DNA from: Methylosinus sp. PW1
GTDB taxonomy: Bacteria; Pseudomonadota; Alphaproteobacteria; Rhizobiales; Beijerinckiaceae
Length of the DNA stretch: 64,000 nt
Assembly: GCF_000745215.1 (NCBI RefSeq)
Contig: NZ_JQNK01000008.1
Coordinates: 620,001 to 684,000, forward strand
Direction of reading: 5' to 3'
Of this stretch, positions 47,065-55,768 are shown one piece after another (the stretch's first letter is position 1; the number at the start of each line of letters is the position of its first letter). The notes beneath the pieces were generated by a model that was not told the DNA's origin, ran no database searches, and was given only the letters and a program-made list of their open reading frames with translations. The position numbers and the translations under genes were made by a program.

Positions 47065-47236
47065 CCTTCTCCCACTCGTGGGAGAAGGTGGCCCGGCGAA
47101 GCCGGGTCGGATGAGGGTCCGATGTGATCTGATACTAATCTTTATCTTCGCTTTTCGAATACGAACCGCAGCTTCATCCGCCCTCATCCGACCCTCGCTG
47201 ACGCGAGGGCCACCTTCTCCCGCGAGCGGGAGAAGG
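47065..47236. repeat. Dispersed palindromic repeat, RIME-like, copy 3
   Basis: Arms as in copies 1 and 2: CCTTCTCCCACTCGTGGGAG ... CGGATGAGGG and CCCTCATCCGACC ... CCACCTTCTCCCGCGAGCGG, ending at 47236. The centre is a spacer of about 60 bp. It lies between the convergent mtnA and aldolase genes. Confidence 0.85.
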
Positions 47237-47252
47237 AGAGAACGACGCGATT

Positions 47253-47903
47253 TCACTTAGCGGACTTCAATCCGTAATTCTCGAAACGCACGATCTCGCT
47301 CTCTATCTCGTCCTCGGAGATCAGCACCGGCTCGCCGGCGATGCGCGCCAGATAATAGAGTCGCGCCAGCGTCTCGAGCTCTACCGCGCGCCACATTGCG
47401 CGCTCCAATCCTTCGCCGAGCGCGATCATGCCGTGATTGCCGAGCAGCACGCCATGCGCGCGGCCCAATCCTTCCACGGCGAGATCGGAGAGCGCCTGCG
47501 TGCCGAAGGGCGCGTAATCGGTGCAGCGAATGCGCGAGGTGCGGAAAATCCCGATCATATAATGCACGGGCGGAATGTCTCGCCGCAGCGTGGCCAACGT
47601 CGTCGCATAAATGGAATGCGTATGCACGACGGCCTGCACATCCGGCCTCGCGCGTAAGATATCGCGATGCATGCGCCATTCGCTGGAAGGCGCCAGCGGT
47701 CCTTCAGACACGCCGTCGCCCGCGAGCGGCATGCGCGCGATCATCTGCGGGGTCATTGTGGCGTAGGAGATTCCACTCGGCGTGATCAGCATGGCGTCGC
47801 CGTCGCGCGCCGAAATATTGCCGGCGGTTCCTTGATTGAGGCCGAGCGCATTCATGCTCCGCGCCGCCTCGACGATCGCCTCGCGCTTGCTCTCTTCGGT
47901 CAT
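47253..47903 (-). CDS. Class II aldolase/adducin-family protein, methylthioribulose-phosphate aldolase or dehydratase candidate
   Basis: 216 aa zinc enzyme. N-terminal [11 protein letters not shown] substrate loop, Glu in [12 protein letters not shown] (the acid/base position), zinc ligands in [12 protein letters not shown] and [11 protein letters not shown]. The family holds FucA-type aldolases, MtnB dehydratase and the Ald2 aldolase of the DHAP shunt, which splits methylthioribulose-1-P. The nearby mtnA supports one of the last two; sequence alone does not decide. Confidence 0.8.
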   Translation of the reverse strand: MTEESKREAIVEAARSMNALGLNQGTAGNISARDGDAMLITPSGISYATMTPQMIARMPLAGDGVSEGPLAPSSEWRMHRDILRARPDVQAVVHTHSIYATTLATLRRDIPPVHYMIGIFRTSRIRCTDYAPFGTQALSDLAVEGLGRAHGVLLGNHGMIALGEGLERAMWRAVELETLARLYYLARIAGEPVLISEDEIESEIVRFENYGLKSAK

Positions 47904-47934
47904 GATCGGGTACTCCCCAGCCGCGGGCGCGCCC

Positions 47935-47963
47935 CTTGCCGAGCGACGCCTCAGTCCCTACAT
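47935..47963 (+). promoter_or_regulatory. Possible heat-shock (sigma32-like) promoter of hslVU
   Basis: CTTGCCG (47935-47941), a 14 bp spacer and CCCTACAT (47956-47963), about 30 bp before hslV. This is close to CTTG/CCC-AT heat-shock promoters. hslVU is heat-shock controlled in many proteobacteria, which supports the reading. Confidence 0.4.
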
Positions 47964-47994
47964 CCTCGAGACTCTTTTTCCAGCCGAGGCTCGG

Positions 47995-48561
47995 ATGACA
48001 CAAGAACAAAATACGAAACCGGCGAGCTGGCACGCGACGACCATCGTTCTGGTGAAAAAGAACGGCAAGACCGTCATCGCGGGCGACGGACAAGTGAGCC
48101 TCGGCCAGACCATCGTCAAGGCGAACGCCAAGAAGGTGCGGCGTCTCGGCAAGGGCGATGTGATCGCCGGTTTCGCCGGCGCCACGGCCGACGCCTTCAC
48201 TCTGTTCGAGCGGCTCGAGGGCAAGCTCGAGCAATATCCCGGGCAATTGACGCGCGCCTGCGTGGAACTCGCCAAGGATTGGCGCATGGACCGTTATCTG
48301 CGCCGGCTCGAGGCGATGATGCTGGTCGCCGATCGCGAGGTGGGGCTGACGCTGACCGGCGCCGGCGACGTGCTGGAGCCGGAAGCCTTCGAGCATGGCT
48401 CGGTGGCGGCGATCGGCTCCGGCGGCAATTTTGCGCTGGCCGCGGCGCGCGCGCTGCTCGATCAGCCGATAGAGGCCGAGGCGATCGCCAAGCGCGCGAT
48501 GGATATCGCCGCCGACATCTGCGTCTACACCAATCGCAACATCGTGCTCGAATCGATCTGA
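47995..48561 (+). CDS. hslV: ATP-dependent protease HslVU, peptidase subunit
   Basis: 188 aa, slightly longer than E. coli HslV. It is a threonine peptidase of the proteasome type. The short propeptide ([14 protein letters not shown]) is expected to be removed to expose a Thr at [23 protein letters not shown]. Other marks are [41 protein letters not shown] and [14 protein letters not shown]. hslU follows after 18 bp. Confidence 0.95.
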   Translation: MTQEQNTKPASWHATTIVLVKKNGKTVIAGDGQVSLGQTIVKANAKKVRRLGKGDVIAGFAGATADAFTLFERLEGKLEQYPGQLTRACVELAKDWRMDRYLRRLEAMMLVADREVGLTLTGAGDVLEPEAFEHGSVAAIGSGGNFALAAARALLDQPIEAEAIAKRAMDIAADICVYTNRNIVLESI

Positions 48562-48579
48562 GCTTTCCGAGGAACTGAT

Positions 48580-49887
48580 ATGGCCGATTTTTCCCCGCGC
48601 GAGATCGTCTCGGAGCTCGACCGATTCATCGTCGGACAGAAGGACGCCAAGCGCGCCGTCGCCATTGCGCTGCGCAATCGCTGGCGCAGGCTGCGCCTCG
48701 AAGGCTCCATGCGCGAAGAGGTGCTGCCGAAGAACATATTGATGATCGGCCCCACAGGCTGCGGCAAGACCGAGATCGCGCGGCGTCTCGCCAAGCTCGC
48801 CAATGCGCCTTTCCTCAAGATAGAGGCGACGAAATTCACCGAGGTCGGCTATGTCGGCCGCGATGTCGAGCAGATCGTCCGCGATCTCGTCGAGGTGGCG
48901 ATCCTGCTGGTGAAGGAGCGTCGGCGCAAGGACGTCGAGGCCAAGGCTCAGCTCGCGGCGGAGGAGCGCGTTCTCGATGCGCTCGTCGGCCCGGCGGCCT
49001 CGCCGGCGACGCGCGATTCCTTCCGCAAGAAGCTGCGCGCCGGCGAGCTGGACGATAAGGAGATAGAGGTCGAGCTGGCGCAATCGGGGCCGCAGGTTCC
49101 GATGTTCGAGCTGCCGAACATGCCCGGCGCCAGCGTCTCCGCCTTCTCCATCGGCGATATTTTCGGCAAGGCGTTTCAGGGCCGGCCGAAGCGCCGCAAA
49201 ATGCTGGTGAAGGAGGCCCATGGCCCGCTGCTCGCCGAGGAGAGCGACAAGCTCATCGATCAGGAGGAGAGCATCCGCGAGGCGATTTCCGAGGTCGAGA
49301 ATAATGGCATCGTCTTCCTCGACGAGATGGACAAGATCTGCGCTCGCGAGGGCAGGGGCGGCGCCGATGTCTCGCGCGAGGGCGTGCAGCGCGACCTGCT
49401 GCCGCTGATCGAGGGCACCACGGTCGCGACCAAGCACGGGCCGGTGAAGACCGACCATGTGCTGTTCATCGCCTCCGGCGCTTTCCATGTCGCCAAGCCC
49501 TCCGATCTCCTGCCGGAGCTGCAGGGCCGCCTGCCGATCAGAGTCGAGCTCGCCTCGCTCGACGAGGAGGATTTCCGCCGCATTCTCACCGAGACCGAGG
49601 CCTGCCTCACCAAGCAATATGTGGCGCTGCTGGCGACAGAGGGCGTCGCGCTGGAGATCGCGCCGTCGGCGGTGGACGCCATCGCCCGCGTCGCGGTGCA
49701 GGTGAATTCCTCGGTGGAGAACATAGGCGCGCGGCGCCTGCAGACGGTGATGGAGCGCGTGCTGGACGAGGTGAGCTTCTCCGCCTCCGACCGCGCCGGC
49801 GAGACGGTGACGATCGACGGCGCCTATGTGGAGGAGCATATCGGCGACCTCGCCAAGAACCGCGATTTGAGCCGCTTCATTCTCTGA
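48580..49887 (+). CDS. hslU: ATP-dependent protease HslVU, ATPase subunit
   Basis: 435 aa AAA+ unfoldase of the Clp/HSP100 family. Starts with [20 protein letters not shown]. Walker [16 protein letters not shown] (about 57-70), Walker [14 protein letters not shown], the pore motif region GYVGRDV, sensor 1 FIASGAF and the C-terminal [16 protein letters not shown] sensor 2 with tail FIL. It forms the caps on HslV. Confidence 0.96.
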   Translation: MADFSPREIVSELDRFIVGQKDAKRAVAIALRNRWRRLRLEGSMREEVLPKNILMIGPTGCGKTEIARRLAKLANAPFLKIEATKFTEVGYVGRDVEQIVRDLVEVAILLVKERRRKDVEAKAQLAAEERVLDALVGPAASPATRDSFRKKLRAGELDDKEIEVELAQSGPQVPMFELPNMPGASVSAFSIGDIFGKAFQGRPKRRKMLVKEAHGPLLAEESDKLIDQEESIREAISEVENNGIVFLDEMDKICAREGRGGADVSREGVQRDLLPLIEGTTVATKHGPVKTDHVLFIASGAFHVAKPSDLLPELQGRLPIRVELASLDEEDFRRILTETEACLTKQYVALLATEGVALEIAPSAVDAIARVAVQVNSSVENIGARRLQTVMERVLDEVSFSASDRAGETVTIDGAYVEEHIGDLAKNRDLSRFIL

Positions 49888-49909
49888 CGAGAAAGGACGA
49901 AAAGCGGGC

Positions 49910-49938
49910 TTGCGGCGCGCGACGGGCTGCACTATACA
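49910..49938 (+). promoter_or_regulatory. Promoter of tRNA-Ala
   Basis: TTGCGG (49910-49915), 17 bp spacer, TATACA (49933-49938). Transcription would start near 49945, about 60 bp before the mature tRNA. Confidence 0.55.
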
Positions 49939-50007
49939 GCCCTCGCGCTGCAGCGGCGACGCCGCGGTTCGCCCCGCCCTCACCCCAGAGAGGGCGGCGA
50001 TAAAAGT

Positions 50008-50083
<76 letters not shown>

Positions 50084-50175
50084 AAACTCTCCTAAGCTAC
50101 GGTATTCCCTAGCTTCCTTTGTAATCAGACACTTGCTCTGCCCTGGTGATACACTTCTGTGATACACAGAGGGGC

Positions 50176-51930
50176 ATGGAGAAGGTGTCCGATACCCATC
50201 ACCTCGTGAACCGCAAGGGCGTTTGGTATTACCGCCGGCGCGTCCCCAAGGCGCTCGTCAAGGCCGTCGGTAAGGCCGTGATCCAATACTCGCTCGACAC
50301 GTCCAAGAAGGCGGAGGCAAAGAAGCGCCGCGAGCTGGAGGACGTGAAATGGTCGGCTCAGTTCGAGGTGTTGCTCGCCCCACAAACCGCATTACCGGCG
50401 ACCGCCCCGGCTCATCCCCACGCGATCTCGAAGCGCCAGCTTGTCGAGCTGGTCCGCCAATATGTGGATCGCATGGATGAGCAGTTCCAGGACCGCTACG
50501 CCGCCGACCCGCCCGAGAGCGAAGAGCAAAAGGCCGAGATGCGGGTCGACGTCGAGATCGGCATCGGGATGCTCGTGAGCGCCGACGATCCGCGCGGTCA
50601 GGAACGTGTGACGGGCGTCGGAGAGCGGATCGTCGCCGCTGCAGGACAGAACGGCGTTGATGTCGCGCTCCCCTATGCCGCCTTCGCGGAACTCGTGCGC
50701 CGGGCGCTCCTGGAGATCGACAGGCGGAAGCTCGCCCGCCTGGATGACGATCACCAACACGTCTTTTTCGACCAGCTCTTCAATCCGCAGAGCCCCAAGC
50801 AGACGACGTTCGGCGAGCTTGCGGATCAATTCCTGAAACTTCGCCTTGCCGAGGCGACTGCCAACAATGTCGGGAAGAAGTTCATCGACAAGGTCACGGC
50901 GTTCGTCGCACTCGTCCGGGAGATCATCGGCCCTGACACGTCGCTGCACGACGTCAATTTCGACGCGTGCCAGAATGCGCGCGCCATCGTGGCGCAGATG
51001 CCGTCGAACCGAGTGAAGATTTATGGCGATCTGCCGTTGGATCAGGTCATCGAGCGCGCCGCCGCCGACGAGCGTCCGCTTCTGAGCGCGATCACGCAGC
51101 AAGGCTATCTGCGCACGCTCACCGACATTCTTGATCTTGCCGTTAAGAAGCGGTTGATCCCGAGCAACCCTGCGGAAGGATTGGCCCCGCTCAGGCGAGA
51201 CGCGATCGCCCCGGAGAATAAGAAGCTCCCCTTTGAGCCCGCGCAACTCATCGAGTTCTTCAATTGCGACTACTACAGGCGATGTGCCGAGAGCGGCCCA
51301 ATCCCGTACAAGCACGACAAGACAGGTTGGCGGTTCTGGTTGCCCCTCATCGACCTTTTCACAGGGGCGCGGCCGAACGAAATTTGCCAACTTGAACTGC
51401 GGGACATTCGCCAGACGGACAAGGGCGCTTGGTATTTCGACATCGTTGTCGCCTCGGACGATGACGATGAGGAGGATCGCCAGTCCCGTGCAACGGGGGC
51501 TAAGAGATTGAAGACCGCGACAAGCCGTCGCAAAATTCCGATCCACCCGCAGCTCATCAGGATCGGTCTGCTCCAATATGTCGAGGAGCAGCGAGAGGCC
51601 GGCGCAACTCGGCTCTTTTCTGCACTAAAGGCTGATGAGGCCGGGTACTTTTCATCTTACCCACTGAAGCGGTTCCGAGAGACGTTCTTGCCCAAAGCGA
51701 TCAAGCTAAAGCCGCGCCAGAGCTTCTACAGCTTCCGGCACACGTTCCGAGATGCGCTCCGCGCCATCGAAGCCCCACCAGACACCTTGTTAGCCCTTGG
51801 CGCATGGAGCCAGGGCACGCTTACCAGCGACAACTACGGGACACGGTCGAACCCCGATATTCAAAAGGCGTATATCGACCAGATCGCCTTTCCGGGTCTC
51901 GACTTATCGCACCTCTGGATTGCGCCGTGA
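50176..51930 (+). CDS. int: Tyrosine recombinase (site-specific integrase)
   Basis: 584 aa. The N-terminal segment HLVNRKGVWYYRRRVPKALV is a DUF6538-type DNA-binding start, followed by a helical core-binding domain. Catalytic residues: Arg399 (LFTGARPNEI), His522 and Arg525 (FYSFRHTFRDAL), Trp544 in the His/Trp position (GAWSQG) and nucleophile Tyr554 (SDNYGT). All are present, so it is probably active. The ATG at 50176 has AGAGGGG upstream; an in-frame ATG 30 bp earlier is less likely. It lies directly after tRNA-Ala. Confidence 0.93.
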   Translation: MEKVSDTHHLVNRKGVWYYRRRVPKALVKAVGKAVIQYSLDTSKKAEAKKRRELEDVKWSAQFEVLLAPQTALPATAPAHPHAISKRQLVELVRQYVDRMDEQFQDRYAADPPESEEQKAEMRVDVEIGIGMLVSADDPRGQERVTGVGERIVAAAGQNGVDVALPYAAFAELVRRALLEIDRRKLARLDDDHQHVFFDQLFNPQSPKQTTFGELADQFLKLRLAEATANNVGKKFIDKVTAFVALVREIIGPDTSLHDVNFDACQNARAIVAQMPSNRVKIYGDLPLDQVIERAAADERPLLSAITQQGYLRTLTDILDLAVKKRLIPSNPAEGLAPLRRDAIAPENKKLPFEPAQLIEFFNCDYYRRCAESGPIPYKHDKTGWRFWLPLIDLFTGARPNEICQLELRDIRQTDKGAWYFDIVVASDDDDEEDRQSRATGAKRLKTATSRRKIPIHPQLIRIGLLQYVEEQREAGATRLFSALKADEAGYFSSYPLKRFRETFLPKAIKLKPRQSFYSFRHTFRDALRAIEAPPDTLLALGAWSQGTLTSDNYGTRSNPDIQKAYIDQIAFPGLDLSHLWIAP

Positions 51931-51952
51931 TCCTACTCCAGGCAAGTGCACT

Positions 51953-52159
51953 TCAGCCCCTTCTGCATTCAGCAAGATAGGCGTCCAGATCCGATCGAAG
52001 GTATCGGGTCCGCCCGGCGTGCTTGTAATAGACGGGACCGATCCCCTGTGACGCCCAACGGGCAAGGGTCGCTATGCTGAGTCTGAGATAGTCGGCGGCC
52101 TGCCGTCGCGTGAGGAACAAGATTTCGCCGTTCACATGCGTCTCCACTGGACCAATCAA
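51953..52159 (-). CDS. AlpA/excisionase-like helix-turn-helix protein
   Basis: 68 aa. The MerR-like winged HTH used by AlpA and excisionases covers almost the whole chain: LFLTRRQAADYLRLSIATLA, RWASQGIGPVYYKHAGRTRY, then LRSDLDAYLAECRRG. Its ATG overlaps the RT stop (ATGA), so it is translated together with the RT. It is convergent with the integrase, 22 bp apart. Either a recombination directionality factor or a regulator of the RT cassette. Confidence 0.8.
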   Translation of the reverse strand: MIGPVETHVNGEILFLTRRQAADYLRLSIATLARWASQGIGPVYYKHAGRTRYLRSDLDAYLAECRRG

Positions 52160-53247
52160 GAGTAGGGTATGATCTGCGCTGAAGGCATGGCTACTACGCC
52201 CTGAGCAACTTCATCGTAGGTCAAATGCAGCTTCTTGCAGTGCTGCGTGATTGCGTCCCTGGCGAGGAGCACCCACCGATCGACGTCGTCGCACGCCTTG
52301 AACGCTTCGCGCCAACCTGCAATGAAAGAAAGCATCTCAGCGACAACTTCGATGCACTTTTGCTTGTCGTGATGTCCCGCGAGATAGCCCTTGACGCTGA
52401 GTATCTGCTCCCATTCGGTGAGCCTCTTGTAAAACACGTTCTTGGCCCCCTCGCTGAGGCGCACCTGGACAGCGCCACCGACGGTCGTGCTCATCATGTG
52501 GCCCAAGAATTCGATTCCTTCGGTGGCGAGCCCTTCCGAGATCAACTTCAATTTGAAGGACCCGCCAGGCATCTCCGCCACGGAGCCAACCAGCTTCTCC
52601 ACACGCTTCTCTAGTCGCAGCTTATTCGTGGCGACGACAAGGAAGTTGTCTGCGTAATTGAACAGCTTTGCTGTCTTGATCGGAACCCAATCAAGATGCG
52701 ATACTGCGTTGACGCCGACGATGGGAGAGCAGATCGACCCGAGGGGAAGACCCCGGCGGGCTTCGTGTGTAAGGCTATGTAGTGTGTGGGGGTGAGGAAG
52801 GGGAGTGTGGTGGCTACCTTTACCTTCTACCTTGTCCAACACCGTTGCCAAATGTCGTCCTACGACGACCCGTTGAACCACTTCTTTCGGAAGCGGTAAT
52901 TCTGGCGCGAGCATCTCCAGCTCGAAGCTTGGGAAGAACTCGCGCACATCTAAATGAGCGTAATAGCGGAAGCCGGAGGCGAGAGCCTCGGAGACTGCTG
53001 CAATCGCCACATGTGTTCCCTTATGAGTGAACTGGAACGGCTCCAGGATCACGGTTGGCGATAGGGCTCGCTTCACCATCCGTTGAGCTGTCCTGTGTTC
53101 GATGCCGAACAGGTGCGTGACCCTGATCCCACCGGAAGGCTTACCGCGTGCTCGTATTCGTGACAGCTCGTCAATCGGCCCGTATAGGTTCAACTTGCCT
53201 GCGACGGCGATGCAGCGGTCGAGCGTCGGTCGTTTCCGCAGCTTCAT
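52156..53247 (-). CDS. Reverse transcriptase with atypical YADN catalytic box
   Basis: 363 aa from the ATG at 53245-53247 (GGAGG 8 nt upstream). The open frame continues 87 bp into the IS21 end, which is not native. RT motifs: GKPSGGIRVTHLFGIEHRTAQ (region 0-1), A in HLDVREFFPSF (Asp100), B in RGLPLGSICSPIVG (166-175) where the usual Gln is Leu, and C in FNYADNFLVVA (198-201) where the second Asp of YxDD is Asn (codon at 52645-52647). A His-rich stretch (SHHTPLPHPHTLHSLTH) lies between A and B. No maturase, endonuclease or nuclease domain is visible. It is closer in build to retron or defence RTs than to group II intron RTs. Its ATGA overlap with the HTH gene suggests one unit. Confidence 0.85.
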   Translation of the reverse strand: MKLRKRPTLDRCIAVAGKLNLYGPIDELSRIRARGKPSGGIRVTHLFGIEHRTAQRMVKRALSPTVILEPFQFTHKGTHVAIAAVSEALASGFRYYAHLDVREFFPSFELEMLAPELPLPKEVVQRVVVGRHLATVLDKVEGKGSHHTPLPHPHTLHSLTHEARRGLPLGSICSPIVGVNAVSHLDWVPIKTAKLFNYADNFLVVATNKLRLEKRVEKLVGSVAEMPGGSFKLKLISEGLATEGIEFLGHMMSTTVGGAVQVRLSEGAKNVFYKRLTEWEQILSVKGYLAGHHDKQKCIEVVAEMLSFIAGWREAFKACDDVDRWVLLARDAITQHCKKLHLTYDEVAQGVVAMPSAQIIPYS

Positions 53248-53384
53248 CCGCTTGGCCTCCCGAACAGCCATATGTTGATTTCCACTGAGAGCTGACCCAG
53301 GCAGCACGAGTTTTTCCACCGAGAACTGACCCATGTTCGAACCTTTCCCCCTCGACCGTCGTGGGGGACCTTGGAGTGATCGAC

Positions 53385-54914
53385 ATGGAGTTATTGAGCG
53401 TCATCCGACGCTGGCGATATCGGCAGGAGTTTTCGATCCGGGAGATTGCGCGACGCACGGGGCTGTCGCGCAATACGGTGCGCAAATACCTGCGCTCGGA
53501 CAGCGTGGAGCCGGGGTTCGCCACGCCCGATCGACCGAGCCGGCTCGATCCGTTCGCCGACAAGCTGGCGCACATGCTGCGTCAGGAGGCCGCAAAATCG
53601 CGCAAGCAGAAGCGGACGGTCAAGCAGTTGCACGCGGATCTGGTCGCCCTCGGCTACGACGGCTCCTACAATCGCGTGGCGGCGTTCGCGCGCGAGTGGA
53701 AGGCGGCGCGGCATCGGGAGCAGCAGACCTGCGGGCGCGGCGCGTTCGTGCCGCTGACGTTTCTGCCCGGCGAGGCGTTCCAGTTCGACTGGTCGGAGGA
53801 TTGGGCGATCATCGCGGGCGAGCGGACGAAGTTGCAGGTCGCCCAGTTCAAGCTCTCCTACAGCCGTGCGTTCTTCCTTCGCGCCTACCCGCAGCAGACG
53901 CATGAGATGCTCTTCGACGCCCACAACCACGCCTTCCGCGTGCTGGGCGGCGTGCCCCGGCGAGGCGTCTACGACAACATGCGCACCGCGATCGACAAGA
54001 TCGGGCGTGGCAAAGAACGCCAGGTCAACGCCCGCTTCGCCGCGATGGTCAGCCACTTCCTGTTCGAGGCCGCATTCTGCAATCCGGCCTCCGGCTGGGA
54101 AAAGGGGCAAATCGAGAAGAACGTTCAGGATGCTCGTCATCGCCTCTGGCAGCCAATCCCGAGCTTTCCGTCGCTGGCGGCGCTCAACGACTGGCTGGAG
54201 GCGCGATGCCGCGAGCTGTGGGCCGAGATTCCGCACAGCGCGCAGCCGGGGACGATCGCGGAGGCTTGGCGCGAGGAGGTTCCGCAACTGATGCAGCCTC
54301 CGCGGCCATTCGACGGCTTCGTCGAACACACCAAGCGGGTCACGCCGACGTGCCTGATCCATCTGGACCGCAATCGCTACAGCGTGCCGGCTTCATTCGC
54401 CAATCGCCCCGTCAGCGTGCGGGTCTACCCTGAGCGCGTCGTCGTCGCCGCCGAGGGGCAGATCGTGTGCGAGCACGCCCGCGTCTTCGCCCGGTCGCAT
54501 GACGACAAGAGCGTGACGGTCTACGACTGGCGGCATTATCTCTCCGTCATCCAGCGCAAGCCGGGCGCGCTGCGCAATGGCGCGCCCTTCGCGGAACTGC
54601 CGGTCGCCTTACGGACGCTGCAACAGCGCATGCTCGAGAAGCCGGGAGGCGACCGTGAGATGGTCGAGATTTTGGCTCTGGTCCTACAGCACGACGAGCA
54701 GGCCGTGCTGACCGCCGTCCAATTGGCGCTGGAGGCCGGCGCGCCGACCAAGACGCACATCTTGAACCTGTTGCATCGCTTGGTGGACGGCAAGCCGGTC
54801 GACGCGCCGCCCGTGAAACCGCCCAACGCGCTGACGCTCACCACCGAGCCGCAGGCCAATGTCGAGCGTTACGACGCGCTGCGCAAGGGTCGGGAGGCGC
54901 GCCATGCGTCATAA
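53385..54914 (+). CDS. istA: IS21 transposase IstA
   Basis: 509 aa. N-terminal HTH ([28 protein letters not shown]), then an rve-type DDE core: Asp in [12 protein letters not shown], Asp in [11 protein letters not shown], Glu in the [12 protein letters not shown] region, and the C-terminal Mu-like beta-barrel ([20 protein letters not shown]). The ATG at 53385 follows GGAG. It overlaps istB by 11 bp. Confidence 0.94.
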   Translation: MELLSVIRRWRYRQEFSIREIARRTGLSRNTVRKYLRSDSVEPGFATPDRPSRLDPFADKLAHMLRQEAAKSRKQKRTVKQLHADLVALGYDGSYNRVAAFAREWKAARHREQQTCGRGAFVPLTFLPGEAFQFDWSEDWAIIAGERTKLQVAQFKLSYSRAFFLRAYPQQTHEMLFDAHNHAFRVLGGVPRRGVYDNMRTAIDKIGRGKERQVNARFAAMVSHFLFEAAFCNPASGWEKGQIEKNVQDARHRLWQPIPSFPSLAALNDWLEARCRELWAEIPHSAQPGTIAEAWREEVPQLMQPPRPFDGFVEHTKRVTPTCLIHLDRNRYSVPASFANRPVSVRVYPERVVVAAEGQIVCEHARVFARSHDDKSVTVYDWRHYLSVIQRKPGALRNGAPFAELPVALRTLQQRMLEKPGGDREMVEILALVLQHDEQAVLTAVQLALEAGAPTKTHILNLLHRLVDGKPVDAPPVKPPNALTLTTEPQANVERYDALRKGREARHAS

Positions 54915-55686
54915 TCCCGCCGCCGGCGCCATCGTCATCATGCTGCGCAGTCTCAAAATGCACGGCATGGCGCAAGCCGTCAGCGAGCTGACCGAGCAAG
55001 GCTCCCCGGCCTTCGAGGCCGCGCTGCCGATCCTGTCGCAACTCTTGAAGGCGGAAACCGCCGACCGGGAGGTGAGATCGATCGCCTACCAGCTCAAGTC
55101 CGCGCGGTTCCCGAACTATCGCGATCTCGCCGGCTTCGACTTCGCCAGCAGTGAGGTCAACGAGGCGCTCGCGCGCCAGCTTCATCGCTGCGAGTTCCTC
55201 GAGGATGCGCATAACGCCGTCCTGGTCGGGGGACCTGGCACGGGCAAGACGCATCTGGCGACAGCGATCGGCGTCCAGGCGATCGAGCATCACAGAAAGC
55301 GTGTGCGGTTCTTCTCCACCGTCGAGCTCGTAAACGCGCTCGAAGCCGAAAAGCACCAAGGCAAGTCGGGCCAAGTCGCGGCGCGGCTCGTTCATTCCGA
55401 TCTCGTCATCCTCGATGAGCTCGGCTACCTGCCGTTCAGCGGCTCCGGCGGGGCGTTGCTGTTCCATCTGCTGAGCAAGCTCTACGAGCGAACCAGCGTC
55501 ATCATCACGACGAATCTGAGCTTCGGCGAATGGGCCGCCGTCTTCGGGGACGCCAAGATGACGACGGCTCTGCTCGATCGCCTCACTCACCGCTGCCATA
55601 TCCTCGAAACTGGAAACGACAGCTTCCGGTTCAAGGACAGCTCGGCGAAGGCGGACAAACCTGCAAAGGAAAAGACCAAAACTTGA
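54904..55686 (+). CDS. istB: IS21 helper ATPase IstB
   Basis: 260 aa AAA+ protein, DnaC-like, which directs target choice and activates IstA. IstB start region [20 protein letters not shown], Walker [18 protein letters not shown], Walker [17 protein letters not shown], sensor region [18 protein letters not shown], and [20 protein letters not shown]. Intact. Confidence 0.95.
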   Translation: MRHNPAAGAIVIMLRSLKMHGMAQAVSELTEQGSPAFEAALPILSQLLKAETADREVRSIAYQLKSARFPNYRDLAGFDFASSEVNEALARQLHRCEFLEDAHNAVLVGGPGTGKTHLATAIGVQAIEHHRKRVRFFSTVELVNALEAEKHQGKSGQVAARLVHSDLVILDELGYLPFSGSGGALLFHLLSKLYERTSVIITTNLSFGEWAAVFGDAKMTTALLDRLTHRCHILETGNDSFRFKDSSAKADKPAKEKTKT

Positions 55687-55768
55687 CGACCGACTGAGCC
55701 GCAAGCCATCTTCAACCCGGGTCACTTCTCAATGGAAATCCCGGGTCAAATCTCGACGGAAATCTACA

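Larger units (their letters stand above)
53273..55768 (+). mobile_element. IS21-family insertion sequence (istAB)
   Basis: The ends match: left TGTTGATTTCC (from 53273) and right, read inward, TGTAGATTTCC (from 55768). Internal end repeats of the form TTTCC-n-GAGA-n-TGACCC lie at 53279-53298 and 53313-53332, and inverted at 55719-55738 and 55743-55762, as expected for IS21 transposase-binding sites. Length 2496 bp. The flanks (CAGCCATA left, CTGCGCGG right) share no target duplication, which points to a deletion or recombination after insertion. Confidence 0.9.

Noticed and set aside
47704-49983. Minus-strand open frame of 759 codons opposite hslVU
   Set aside because: Antisense to two certain genes and without recognisable domains.
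52156-53272. Retron msr-msd RNA next to the reverse transcriptase
   Set aside because: I saw no paired inverted repeats with a conserved branching-G layout on either side of the RT. The upstream side is replaced by IS21, so absence is not proof.
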